A stretch of DNA of 64,000 nt from UBA11889 sp002313255 (GTDB lineage Bacteria > Pseudomonadota > Gammaproteobacteria > Pseudomonadales > Azotimanducaceae): positions 1 through 64,000 of the forward strand of contig CAJWQX010000001.1 in the NCBI GenBank assembly GCA_913045265.1. Direction: 5' to 3'. The notes below the pieces were generated by a model that did no database searches, was not told where the DNA came from, and saw only the letters and a program-made list of their open reading frames with translations. The position numbers and the translations under genes were made by a program. This document shows, piece after piece, positions 28,157-36,442 of this stretch (position 1 is the first letter of the stretch; each line of letters opens with the position of its first letter).

Positions 28157-29488
28157 CTAGTCGATGTCATCCAATACATCACCGAGTATCCCGAGCATTT
28201 GATCGATCTCTGTTTCACTGATCACAAGCGGAGGCGCCAGAGCAACAATGTCTGCCGTGGCGCGAACCAAAAGACCTCGGTCAAACGCCTCGCGAAATAC
28301 CGCCATCGCTCGTTCGGTCGGCGCGCCGTCTCGCGGCCGCAATTCCACCGCACCCGCGAGACCAAAATTACGCACGTCGATCACGTTCGGCTTGTCGGCG
28401 AGCGCATGTAATCCTGCTTCCCAAATGGTTTCGAGCCCGCGAACGTGCTCAAACAAGCTCTCGTTTTCATAAACGTCCAATGCCGCGTGAGCTGCCGCAG
28501 CCGCAAGAGGATGGCCTGAATACGTGTAGCCATGAAAAAACTCGATCGCCGTGGGTGGTCCCTTCATAAAGACTTCTCGAATTTTCTCCTGCACTACCAC
28601 CGCTCCCATAGGCACCGCGCCGCTGGTTAGTCCCTTAGCGGTACACATGATGTCAGGGACAACACCTAGTCTCTCTGATGCCGAAGCCCAACCCAACCGC
28701 CCGAATGCGGTAATCACCTCATCGAAGATGAGCAAGATCCCATGCGCTTCGGTGATTTCACGAAGTCGCTCCAGATAACCAATGGGGGGTACCAATACAC
28801 CGCCCGAGCCAGCGAACGGTTCGACAATGACTGCCGCGATGGTGCTCGCGTGGTTGCTCGCTATAACGCGTTCAAGATCATTCGCGAGATGGGCTCCCCA
28901 GGCGGGTTGGCCTTTGCTAAATGCCTGATGCTCTAAATCGTAGGTTTCCGGAAGATGGAACACACCCGGAAGCATCGGCCCAGCCGCAATACGGTTGTTG
29001 CCGATGCCGCCGACACTCGTCCCACCAAATCCAGAACCGTGATACCCCCGTTGCCGTCCCACCAAACGGGTCCGTTGGGCTTCCCCACGGGCATGGTGAT
29101 AGCCCAGCGCTATCTTGAGCGCGGTATCAACGGATTCTGATCCCGAGTTAGTAAAGAAAACGGCCTCCATGCCGTCCGGCATCATGTTCGCTAGCCGTTC
29201 GGCAAGCCGAAAAATTTCTGGATGACCCATTTGAAAAGCTGGAGAATAATCGAGCGCGCCCGCCGCCTGACGAATGGCTTCAACGATGTGAGGATGACAA
29301 TGACCCGCGTTGCAGCACCAGAGCCCCGACATCCCATCCATAATTTGGCGATCGTCTACTGTGGTGTAGTACATACCTTGAGCGCTTTTCATGAGCCGGG
29401 GTTCGTTCTTGAAAGCCCGGTTACCCGTAAACGGCATCCAGTAAGCAGCGAGGTCCAACTCGTTATGTAGAAGGTTTTTTATGTCCAT
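28157..29488 (-). CDS. Class III aminotransferase, beta-alanine:pyruvate type
   Basis: The product is 443 aa. Signatures of omega-amino-acid:pyruvate transaminase are AYWMPFTGNRAFK at the start, GMSGLWCCNAGHCH, and FFTNSGSESVDTALK for phosphate binding. The PLP Asp is in LIFDEVITAFGRLG and the Schiff-base Lys in TAKGLTSGAVPMG. It converts beta-alanine plus pyruvate to malonate semialdehyde plus alanine, feeding the dehydrogenase gene 33 bp downstream. Beta-alanine arises from spermidine via 1,3-diaminopropane, which ties this operon to the spermidine dehydrogenase. It overlaps the upstream lipoprotein gene by 26 bases. Confidence 0.9.
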   Translation of the reverse strand: MDIKNLLHNELDLAAYWMPFTGNRAFKNEPRLMKSAQGMYYTTVDDRQIMDGMSGLWCCNAGHCHPHIVEAIRQAAGALDYSPAFQMGHPEIFRLAERLANMMPDGMEAVFFTNSGSESVDTALKIALGYHHARGEAQRTRLVGRQRGYHGSGFGGTSVGGIGNNRIAAGPMLPGVFHLPETYDLEHQAFSKGQPAWGAHLANDLERVIASNHASTIAAVIVEPFAGSGGVLVPPIGYLERLREITEAHGILLIFDEVITAFGRLGWASASERLGVVPDIMCTAKGLTSGAVPMGAVVVQEKIREVFMKGPPTAIEFFHGYTYSGHPLAAAAAHAALDVYENESLFEHVRGLETIWEAGLHALADKPNVIDVRNFGLAGAVELRPRDGAPTERAMAVFREAFDRGLLVRATADIVALAPPLVISETEIDQMLGILGDVLDDID

Positions 29489-30002
29489 CCTGCGCTACTC
29501 GATAAAACGACCACGGTGGAATCTTCTTACCAAAGACCGTGGCCATATCATATTTTCGTCGATAAGCGGTACTGACCGCACGGTACATCACCTCGTCGTC
29601 CAACCTTGTTATAGTCACGTCATAGATCTTACTCTCGATACGAATCCTGGCACGAGGATCTCGTAAAATATTGATTTCCCAATACTTTTTTTCTTCGCCG
29701 TAAGACCCGATATAAAGATCACTAGCAACACGCACGCACCAAATGGTGGTGGAATGCGGAATGCCATACCAGGGGCGGGTTTCAATAAATACTTCGTCAA
29801 TTTCATCGGTGAATTGCCAATTCTCGACGGGCGAAGATACTTCCTCACCGCTAAGCCAAAGTCCCGGCCTAACGTCCTTGGGTTCACACCCGACAGCCAG
29901 CACGCTAAGGGTGAGCAATACGAGCGACAGACGAATTGCTATTGGAATTTGAGCTTCGAGAATCGGAGATTGGATCTTCACGAGCGACCAATGCCATGAC
30001 AC
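29463..30002 (-). CDS. Lipoprotein with a nitroreductase-like split-barrel domain
   Basis: The product is 179 aa from a GTG; a second GTG seven codons in is an alternative start. A hydrophobic segment ends in LSVLAVGC, a probable lipobox, so the mature protein would be anchored at the membrane. The remaining region (VFIETRPWYGIPHSTTIWC...LYIGSYGEEKKYWEINILRD) resembles DUF2255/pyridoxamine-oxidase-like split barrels that control or oxidise small ligands. It lies 5 bp after the MOSC gene and overlaps the aminotransferase, so it belongs to the same operon. Function is unknown. Confidence 0.65.
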   Translation of the reverse strand: MSWHWSLVKIQSPILEAQIPIAIRLSLVLLTLSVLAVGCEPKDVRPGLWLSGEEVSSPVENWQFTDEIDEVFIETRPWYGIPHSTTIWCVRVASDLYIGSYGEEKKYWEINILRDPRARIRIESKIYDVTITRLDDEVMYRAVSTAYRRKYDMATVFGKKIPPWSFYRVAQDGHKKPST

Positions 30003-30006
30003 AAAC

Positions 30007-30576
30007 TCATCCTAGGTTCGGCGGTTTATACCGTCTCACAACGATCGAATCACCACTACGGATCTTCCCAGGCACGTCGACGACCCCTACTACCCCGCGC
30101 TTCCGTTTTGCTTCGATCAGAAATTGCCGACGCGCAAGCGATTTGCCTGCGTGCGCCGTATAAAGTCCCACAATCTTATCCGCCATGTCGGTACAAGGTG
30201 GGTTGAAGTCTTCAACAACCAAGACTGCACCTGAAGGAAACATCAGCTTGGATCCCTTCGGCAGTCTGGAAAAATCTTTAATCCCTTCAACAAAGACGTT
30301 TACGCCAAGATCGCCAGGCGACAACGGCTGATCCAGATTCAACGCCTCCTGAATCTCGCGCACTTCCTCTTGCGACATTCCGGTCCACTGACGATTGTTT
30401 CTCCGCACTGTTCCCGTTGGCTCGGTGTCGCCTTCATAACACACTCGACTAAATCCGCGATGTTTGTCATCAACAAATCCTTCAAGATCCGCCATGACGT
30501 ATTCTTGAACCTGCTTTGCCATGTCGTCGCCGGCTCCAATCGATACTGAGATCAACTTCGCTTTTTGGTCCTTCAT
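30007..30576 (-). CDS. MOSC-domain protein
   Basis: From the ATG at MKDQKAKLISVSIG the product is 189 aa; a longer in-frame start at 30675 would add 33 residues. The MOSC domain is shown by KLISVSIG, the central PLSPGDLGVNVFVEGI, the basic FSRLPKGSKLMF strand and the putative metal-binding Cys in DFNPPCTDMADKI, the only Cys in the core of the domain. MOSC proteins transfer sulfur to or from molybdenum cofactor or act in molybdenum-dependent reduction of hydroxylated amines. Here it heads an amine-degradation operon; the substrate is unknown. Confidence 0.8.
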   Translation of the reverse strand: MKDQKAKLISVSIGAGDDMAKQVQEYVMADLEGFVDDKHRGFSRVCYEGDTEPTGTVRRNNRQWTGMSQEEVREIQEALNLDQPLSPGDLGVNVFVEGIKDFSRLPKGSKLMFPSGAVLVVEDFNPPCTDMADKIVGLYTAHAGKSLARRQFLIEAKRKRGVVGVVDVPGKIRSGDSIVVRRYKPPNLG

Positions 30577-30738
30577 CCGGATTGTGCCGGGCACCGACTG
30601 CTCATGTTTTGATAATTGTAGCTTTCGAACATCTATATTTATTCCGAGCCTAGACGCTTGGATAACATCGCTCATCGAATCATTGCGGAGATCGTATACC
30701 GTTCACGATCCGTACGTTGATTGTTTCGTCTAAGGCGT

Positions 30739-30906
30739 TTATTGCCCACTACCAAGATCAAACCAAACATGTGCTTGTCCGGTGCCAGCGGCGTTTTCAT
30801 CATTAGACATCATGCGGCCTCGAGCTCGGCAATCACGACCGCCTAGCGCTCCTGACATCATCAGGTAGTGACCAAAAATACCTTCCGGTTCGAAGCGGAG
30901 ATACAC
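30739..30906 (-). CDS. Possible small ORF or remnant in the 30.6-31.0 kb gap
   Basis: The gap between the MOSC gene and the carotenoid oxygenase is otherwise empty. On the minus strand a frame of 55 codons with a GTG start reads through HYLMMSGALGGRDCRAR and NDENAAGTGQAHVWFD. Its composition looks more protein-like than random, but there is no ribosome-binding site and I recognise no family. It may be a fragment of a lost gene. I see no terminator or promoter of note in the rest of the gap. Confidence 0.2.
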   Translation of the reverse strand: MYLRFEPEGIFGHYLMMSGALGGRDCRARGRMMSNDENAAGTGQAHVWFDLGSGQ

Positions 30907-31015
30907 CGGCAGCCTCGTTCTACACGCAAATTATTTAGGATTCTAGAGCTTAAGGTCGTGCCTTGGAGCCCACCCGTTCATTGACGCTCAGAGTCGGAGC
31001 GTGTATCACCAGCGA

Positions 31016-32470
31016 ATGAAGATTCAACTGGTAGACGAGATTCGCGGAAATCTTCCGCTCGACGATGATCATCCATATCGGACGGGTCCGTGGAAGCCGA
31101 ACGCACGCGAGTTCGACGCCTACGATTTAGACGTGATCGGCGAATTGCCCCTCGACCTCAATGGCGTCTATTTGAGGAATACGGAAAACCCGTTGCACGG
31201 AGCAATCGGACGTTACCATCCGTTTGATGGCGACGGCATGTTGCACTCCATCTCGTTCGACTCGGGAAAGGTTGAATATCACAATCGCTATATCCGAACC
31301 GATGGATTTAACGCCGAGCTTGAATCGGGAACGCCGCTTTGGGCTGGCTTAATGGAAAATCCCCAGAAGTCAAAACGCCAGGGCTGGGGTGCCCGAACAG
31401 GCCTAAAAGACTCGTCGAGTACAGACGTGGTCGTCCACCGAGGTCGTGCCGCGACGAGTTTTTACCAATGCGGCGATATCTACGAGCTTGACCCCAAAAC
31501 GCTCCATCAATTGGGCAAGGCGTCCTGGACAAAAGACGTCACCCCAGGTTGGGGAGTTTCGGCACACACGAAAGTCGATCCTTCATCCGGCGAGATGCTG
31601 TTTTTCAATTACTCAAAACAGAAACCGTACATGCACTATGGCGTTGTCGATTGTCACGGAAAACTTGTGCATTACGTTCCAATCGAGTTGCCGGGGCCTC
31701 GACTGCCGCACGACATGGCGTTCACGGCAAACTATGCAATCTTGAACGATATGCCGCTTTTCTGGGACCCTGAAGCCCTCAGTCACGGCGCACACGCTGT
31801 CCGTTTTTTCAGAGATATACCCAGCCGCTTCGCAGTTATTCCGCGACGTGGGCAAGCAAGCGATATCCGGTGGTTTGAAGCAGAACCAACCTACGTCCTG
31901 CACTGGATCAATGCGTATGAAGAAGGCGACGAAGTCATTCTCGACGGATACCGCCAGGACCCATCGAAAGCCGCCAGCGTCGACTTACCTGAAAATCTGA
32001 TCCCATATCGAATGTTGGATATTCATTCCATCGGGGCCCGGGCATATCGGTGGCGGTTCAATATGCAAACCGGTTCCGTCTCCGAACAACCTCTCGACGA
32101 CGCGATTTCGGAATTCGGCATGATCAATCCAGATTTTGCGGGTAAGCCATACCAGTATGTATGGGAGATGAGCACCAAACCCGGATGGTTCCTTTTCAAC
32201 GGCATCACGCGCCTCAACGTGAAAACGGGCGAACGCCAAGGCTATGAGTTTCGATCGGGGGTTTACGGCAGCGAAAGCCCCGTGGTACCGGCACGTAAAA
32301 ACGATCGTGAAGACGGTGGTTACGTCGTCACAATAATCTCAGACATTAACGAAGATTCCTCGAGCTGCCTGGTATTTAACGCCGATGACCTACTAAGCGG
32401 CCCCGTTGCATCGATCAAATTGCCGGAGCGAATATGTGTCGGTACCCACAGTTATTGGGAAAACTCCTAA
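31016..32470 (+). CDS. Carotenoid cleavage oxygenase (RPE65 family)
   Basis: The product is 484 aa from the ATG at MKIQLVDE; a GTG five codons upstream is the alternative. The four iron-binding His of the seven-bladed propeller are visible in VSAHTKVD, LPHDMAF, LHWINAYEEG and the C-terminal VGTHSYWE. The N-terminal block GVYLRNTENPL and YHPFDGDGMLHS are typical of the family. These enzymes cleave carotenoids, stilbenes or related phenylpropenes with O2. No carotenoid biosynthesis genes are nearby, so a stilbene-like or apocarotenoid substrate is as likely. It is convergent with a Baeyer-Villiger monooxygenase. Confidence 0.9.
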   Translation: MKIQLVDEIRGNLPLDDDHPYRTGPWKPNAREFDAYDLDVIGELPLDLNGVYLRNTENPLHGAIGRYHPFDGDGMLHSISFDSGKVEYHNRYIRTDGFNAELESGTPLWAGLMENPQKSKRQGWGARTGLKDSSSTDVVVHRGRAATSFYQCGDIYELDPKTLHQLGKASWTKDVTPGWGVSAHTKVDPSSGEMLFFNYSKQKPYMHYGVVDCHGKLVHYVPIELPGPRLPHDMAFTANYAILNDMPLFWDPEALSHGAHAVRFFRDIPSRFAVIPRRGQASDIRWFEAEPTYVLHWINAYEEGDEVILDGYRQDPSKAASVDLPENLIPYRMLDIHSIGARAYRWRFNMQTGSVSEQPLDDAISEFGMINPDFAGKPYQYVWEMSTKPGWFLFNGITRLNVKTGERQGYEFRSGVYGSESPVVPARKNDREDGGYVVTIISDINEDSSSCLVFNADDLLSGPVASIKLPERICVGTHSYWENS

Positions 32471-32591
32471 ATCAGCTCTAGTCAATCAGCGGCATGATCA
32501 GCAACCGCCGCACACTCCTTTACCTACCTCACTAGTAGTCACAACGTTTCACCCACCGTTAATCTTTCGCTGTTTGACATCGTCTTCCTGG

Positions 32592-34226
32592 CTAGGGAGA
32601 CAGCACGAATCCCTCATAATTCTTCGACGCAATGTCGTCGCATTTTTTCCGATAGGTTCCGACGCCCCCCACATAGGGCATGAATATTCGGGGTTTACCC
32701 GGAATATTTGCGCCCAAGTACCACGAATTACAACTCGGTGCGGTAAACATCGTACCCTTGGCGACTTCATTGACGTGCTCAATCCAATTTTGCTCGGCTT
32801 CAGCCGTAGGTTCGATGGAACGAAGCTGGTGTCGATCCATATGTGAGATGCAATCGCTAATCCAATCGACGTGCTGCTCGATAGATACAAGCATATTGCT
32901 TAGCACTGACGGGCTTCCAGGTCCCGTGATCGTGAACATGTTCGGAAACCCATGTACCTGCAGTCCCAGAAAAGTTCGAGGGCCCGCATCCCAAACGTCG
33001 GCAAGACGCGCTCCATCTCGACCTGTGATTTCGACATTCAACAACGCGCCCGTCATCGCATCGAATCCCGTCGCGTAGACCAGAGCATCGAACTCGTACG
33101 ATCTCTGTTTTGTCTCCACGCCCCTTTCGCTGATCTTTTTGATACCGCCTTGACGAAGATCGACCAAGGTGACGTTGTCTTGGTTAAAGGCATCGTAATA
33201 ATGGCTATCGATCACCGGCCTCTTGCAACCAATAGGATAGTCGCGGGGCATCAGCTGATCCGCAACATCGGGATCATCGATTACTCGAGCTACCTGTTCT
33301 CGATACATTTCACAAGCAAGCTCATTGGCGTTCGGATCGAGGCCGATATCGAGATAACGACTGATCGCGGCAAAACCGTCCCGATCCAGCGCAGACTTAC
33401 GCTGTTCAGGCGTCGTCTCGAGTATTGAATCTGTTGGAGGAGCGTTGTCGGCACCACCGAAGCCAAAGCCATACCCTATGATTCCCGCCAGAGATTCACG
33501 CTGTTGTTGCCGGATTTCGTCGTAATTTGCCTTTGCCTCAGCTCGAAACTCCTCCGTGAGCGGTCGGTTGTTCGCTGGCATCGTGTAGTTCGGCGTACGC
33601 TGGAATACGGTTAGATGCGCCGCCTCCTCGGCAATCACCGGAATCGACTGAATCCCGGAAGAACCCGTGCCGATTAAACCAACTCTCACACCCGTAAAGT
33701 CCACGCCTTCGTGCGGCCAGCGTCCGGTGTGATAGACAGGGCCACGAAAATTATCAGACCCGTCAATTGAGGGCGTGTTCGGCACCGATAAACAGCCGGT
33801 CGCCATCACGCAATACCGTGCTTCGTATGACTTCCCGGTATCAGTATTGACCAGCCATTGACGAGTATCCTCGTTGTACGCCGCGGTTGTTACCCGAGTA
33901 TCAAAACGTATTTGGGGTAACAAATCGAATCGCTCAGCAATATGGTTCGCGTAGTCCAGAATTTCGGGCTGACCCGCCATAACTTCGGACCAATTCCAGT
34001 CCTGCTGAAGCTCCTCGGAAAAACTAAACGAATACTCCATGCTCGGCACATCACAGCGTGCGCCGGGGTAGCGATTCCAATACCAGGTACCGCCCACCCC
34101 GCTTCCGGCTTCCAACACTTGTACCGATAAACCCAAAGCGCGAAGCCGGTACAACATGTACATTCCGGCAAACCCCGCGCCAACAACCAATACGTCCGTT
34201 GACTCCGTCTGTCCAACCTTGCTCAT
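32592..34226 (-). CDS. Baeyer-Villiger-type flavin monooxygenase
   Basis: The product is 544 aa from the ATG at MSKVGQTEST; 22 more in-frame residues upstream do not look native. The FAD motif VVGAGFAGMYMLYRL is near the N-terminus, followed by EAGSGVGGTWYWNRYPGARC. The Baeyer-Villiger fingerprint FxGxxxHxxxWP is intact as FRGPVYHTGRWP, and the NADPH motif GTGSSGIQ follows. It would insert oxygen next to a ketone, giving an ester or lactone, using NADPH and O2. The best match is the cyclohexanone/cyclododecanone monooxygenase group. Substrate unknown. Confidence 0.9.
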   Translation of the reverse strand: MSKVGQTESTDVLVVGAGFAGMYMLYRLRALGLSVQVLEAGSGVGGTWYWNRYPGARCDVPSMEYSFSFSEELQQDWNWSEVMAGQPEILDYANHIAERFDLLPQIRFDTRVTTAAYNEDTRQWLVNTDTGKSYEARYCVMATGCLSVPNTPSIDGSDNFRGPVYHTGRWPHEGVDFTGVRVGLIGTGSSGIQSIPVIAEEAAHLTVFQRTPNYTMPANNRPLTEEFRAEAKANYDEIRQQQRESLAGIIGYGFGFGGADNAPPTDSILETTPEQRKSALDRDGFAAISRYLDIGLDPNANELACEMYREQVARVIDDPDVADQLMPRDYPIGCKRPVIDSHYYDAFNQDNVTLVDLRQGGIKKISERGVETKQRSYEFDALVYATGFDAMTGALLNVEITGRDGARLADVWDAGPRTFLGLQVHGFPNMFTITGPGSPSVLSNMLVSIEQHVDWISDCISHMDRHQLRSIEPTAEAEQNWIEHVNEVAKGTMFTAPSCNSWYLGANIPGKPRIFMPYVGGVGTYRKKCDDIASKNYEGFVLSP

Positions 34227-34328
34227 ACGAATCCTAGTTATTACGAGCCCATCAAAATGGCTTACGCCTAGGAACAATAATACCCATGCCACGTGCTCGA
34301 GTCTTTGTTCTGCTTCGGCACCATCTAT

Positions 34329-34558
34329 TTAGCACGCTTTATGCCGATCTCTTTCGGTAGCAAAGGCCACCGACTCTCCGTCCATGACGCCATTCTCAAA
34401 CAGTGGGTCTTTTCTTAATACGTACTGCTTCAGGTAGATTTCCTCTACTCAATGTCTAGCACGAGACGTGACAGATCATCGAGAGGCGCGTAGGTTTGGC
34501 GTTTGCACGTTCCTGCGGCAAATTTCGCCGGGTCGCAATGCACAGGAATCAGGTACAT
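34329..34558 (-). pseudogene. Frameshifted small gene remnant
   Basis: The 350-bp gap between the monooxygenase and the CmcJ-like gene is not empty. On the minus strand an ATG-started frame (MYLIPVHCDPAKF...LSRLVLDIE, 37 codons) stops at a TAG. A frame shifted by one base continues at the same place as EEIYLKQYVLRKDPLF and ends with AFATERDRHKAC. Joined, they give about 75 residues of coherent protein. This looks like a small gene, or the end of a larger one, broken by a single frameshift; a sequencing error is also possible. I do not recognise the family. Confidence 0.4.
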
Positions 34559-34577
34559 AAACGCTTAGAGAAAATTC

Positions 34578-35393
34578 ATGCCCGATGAAGTTTTTTGCCA
34601 AACAGAGCTCAACTATGTAACCGCCCACGGTGTTGAACCCAAAGACGTCACAATTCTCAACGGCAGGATGTCGACAAGTGGCGCAGGTTGGGAACGACGG
34701 GGGTTCGAGTTATTCGCTCACCACTCGAACGTGTTGAACTGGGATGACGACAACGAAGTCGCCAACCGCTATTACGGGGAAATGACTTCGTTAGCAAAAG
34801 CCCTGTCGGGTTGTACGCATGCCTTAATGGAAGGTCATATCAACCGAAATCCACGACAAGCAGCAGTGCACCCAGACTACGCGCCTATTCGGTTCGTGCA
34901 TTCAGATTTCACGGAAACGTATGGGAAGGCGATTTGTGAATACTACGAAAGCGATGAAGATGGGCCGCGAAATGCATTACAAAGAGCTAACGTTGCACCT
35001 GAGACAGTGCGCGCCTCGACACGCATACTCATCCTGCAGTTCTGGCGCAACGTGGGTGAGCCACGAATGGACCTACCCCTGGCAATTTGTGATGCGGAGT
35101 CCGTTTCCCGCGAAGAGCTTCAGGACTTCCATGTCTCCAGCTACGCGGGCGGCGATTTCGGTTTTGACACGTTCGGCGTACGAGCACCGGGATCCGATGA
35201 TCAGCACCGATGGTTTACCTTTCCCGAAATGACAGTCCAAGAAGTATTGACGTTACGAACCTATGACAGTGAAAGAGCGGCCTTAGGCAAACCTTTCTGG
35301 ACACCCCACTCCGCCTTTCAAGATCCAAATGTGACAGCCGGAAATCCTGCGCGTAAAAGTATCGAAGTACGGGCAACCTGCCTTTTTGAATAG
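34578..35393 (+). CDS. CmcJ/NvfI-family oxidoreductase
   Basis: The product is 271 aa. Features shared with the CmcJ/NvfI group (fungal and bacterial proteins related to cephamycin methoxylase and GA4 desaturase) are the internal VHSDFT block, STRILILQFWRNV, PLAICDAESVSREELQ, WFTFPEMTVQEVL and the C-terminal FWTPHSAFQDP. The HxD and later His are consistent with a non-heme Fe/2-oxoglutarate fold. It probably hydroxylates or desaturates a small secondary metabolite. It stands alone upstream of a secreted propeller protein. Assignment is from motif memory, and the substrate is unknown. Confidence 0.75.
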   Translation: MPDEVFCQTELNYVTAHGVEPKDVTILNGRMSTSGAGWERRGFELFAHHSNVLNWDDDNEVANRYYGEMTSLAKALSGCTHALMEGHINRNPRQAAVHPDYAPIRFVHSDFTETYGKAICEYYESDEDGPRNALQRANVAPETVRASTRILILQFWRNVGEPRMDLPLAICDAESVSREELQDFHVSSYAGGDFGFDTFGVRAPGSDDQHRWFTFPEMTVQEVLTLRTYDSERAALGKPFWTPHSAFQDPNVTAGNPARKSIEVRATCLFE

Positions 35394-35463
35394 CGACGAT
35401 CCCGCCCGAAATGTTTGAATACGATATCCAGCCCAACAAAACGGCTCCGATATCCGCCATTCC

Positions 35464-36396
35464 ATGAAACCTTTTCTCAAGTCCCTCTCGATCCTTTTGA
35501 TCTGCCCGATATTCGCCGCTGGCATCGAACAAATTGCCGACGTCACGCATCCGGGACTCGGCGAAATGAGCGGTATCGTTGCATCAACGTTTGAAGACGT
35601 CTATTGGGTACACAACGACTCGGGCGACAGCGCGAGGATCTTCGCGATCAAAGCCGACGGAAGCGTGGTATTACCACGCCTCGTAACTACCTTTTTCCCT
35701 AATCGATCATCCGATGCCTGGGAAGGCTATTCCATCGACAATGCGTGGCATCAAGATTGGGAGGACATTGCGATCGCGGACGGCACGCTTTTCATTGCCG
35801 ATGTTGGAAATAACGCGAACGCGAGGCGAGACCTCGGCGTCTACGTTGTTAACGAACCCAACCCTTACTACGTTCACAAGGCCCGAGCAGCGAGGTTCTT
35901 ACCCATCCGCTATCCGGACCAACTCCAATATCCAGCAACACAATGGCACTTCGATTGCGAAGCTGTCTTTACGTTCGAAGGAAATCTCTATTTCCTGACC
36001 AAACACAGGCAACCCGGAAAACCCATGGCTTGGGAGGCTGGTACCAAACTCTACCGACTCGATACCCGTCACACGGATCAAGAGAATGTATTAACGCTGG
36101 TGGACCACCATCGCGAAATCTCCTTAGCCACTGGAGCAGACGTCTCTCCCGATTCAGATCGCTTGGCGATTCTGACCTACACCCGCCTATGGGTATTCGA
36201 TCGACCCGCACATGAAGATAAATGGCTGCAATCTACCTCACGCGTATTGGACCTTGACCCCAACTTGGTGCGGCAAAATGAAGCAGTCGCGTGGGAAACC
36301 AACGAATCGCTTTTAATCACCAATGAAAATCGGGCGATTTTTAGAGTCCCGCTGGATGCACTCACGCCTACCCTCTCTTCACGCGCGAACCACTAG
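35464..36396 (+). CDS. Secreted beta-propeller-like protein
   Basis: The product is 310 aa with a signal peptide (about residues 1-20, ending IFAAG). The mature part has repeated strand groups: MSGIVASTFEDVYWVHNDSGD, WEDIAIADGTLFIADVGNNANAR, FDCEAVFTFEGNLYFLTKH and GADVSPDSDRLAILTYTRLW. This pattern of SGI...WVHNDSGD and EDIA...DVGNN is typical of periplasmic propeller proteins of unknown function. There are no clear catalytic residues. It lies 47 bp before the dimethylglycine-dehydrogenase-like operon on the same strand. Confidence 0.7.
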   Translation: MKPFLKSLSILLICPIFAAGIEQIADVTHPGLGEMSGIVASTFEDVYWVHNDSGDSARIFAIKADGSVVLPRLVTTFFPNRSSDAWEGYSIDNAWHQDWEDIAIADGTLFIADVGNNANARRDLGVYVVNEPNPYYVHKARAARFLPIRYPDQLQYPATQWHFDCEAVFTFEGNLYFLTKHRQPGKPMAWEAGTKLYRLDTRHTDQENVLTLVDHHREISLATGADVSPDSDRLAILTYTRLWVFDRPAHEDKWLQSTSRVLDLDPNLVRQNEAVAWETNESLLITNENRAIFRVPLDALTPTLSSRANH

Positions 36397-36442
36397 CTGT
36401 CAACGGCTCTAAGTAATCTTTTCCAACCGTCCTCACGATTAT

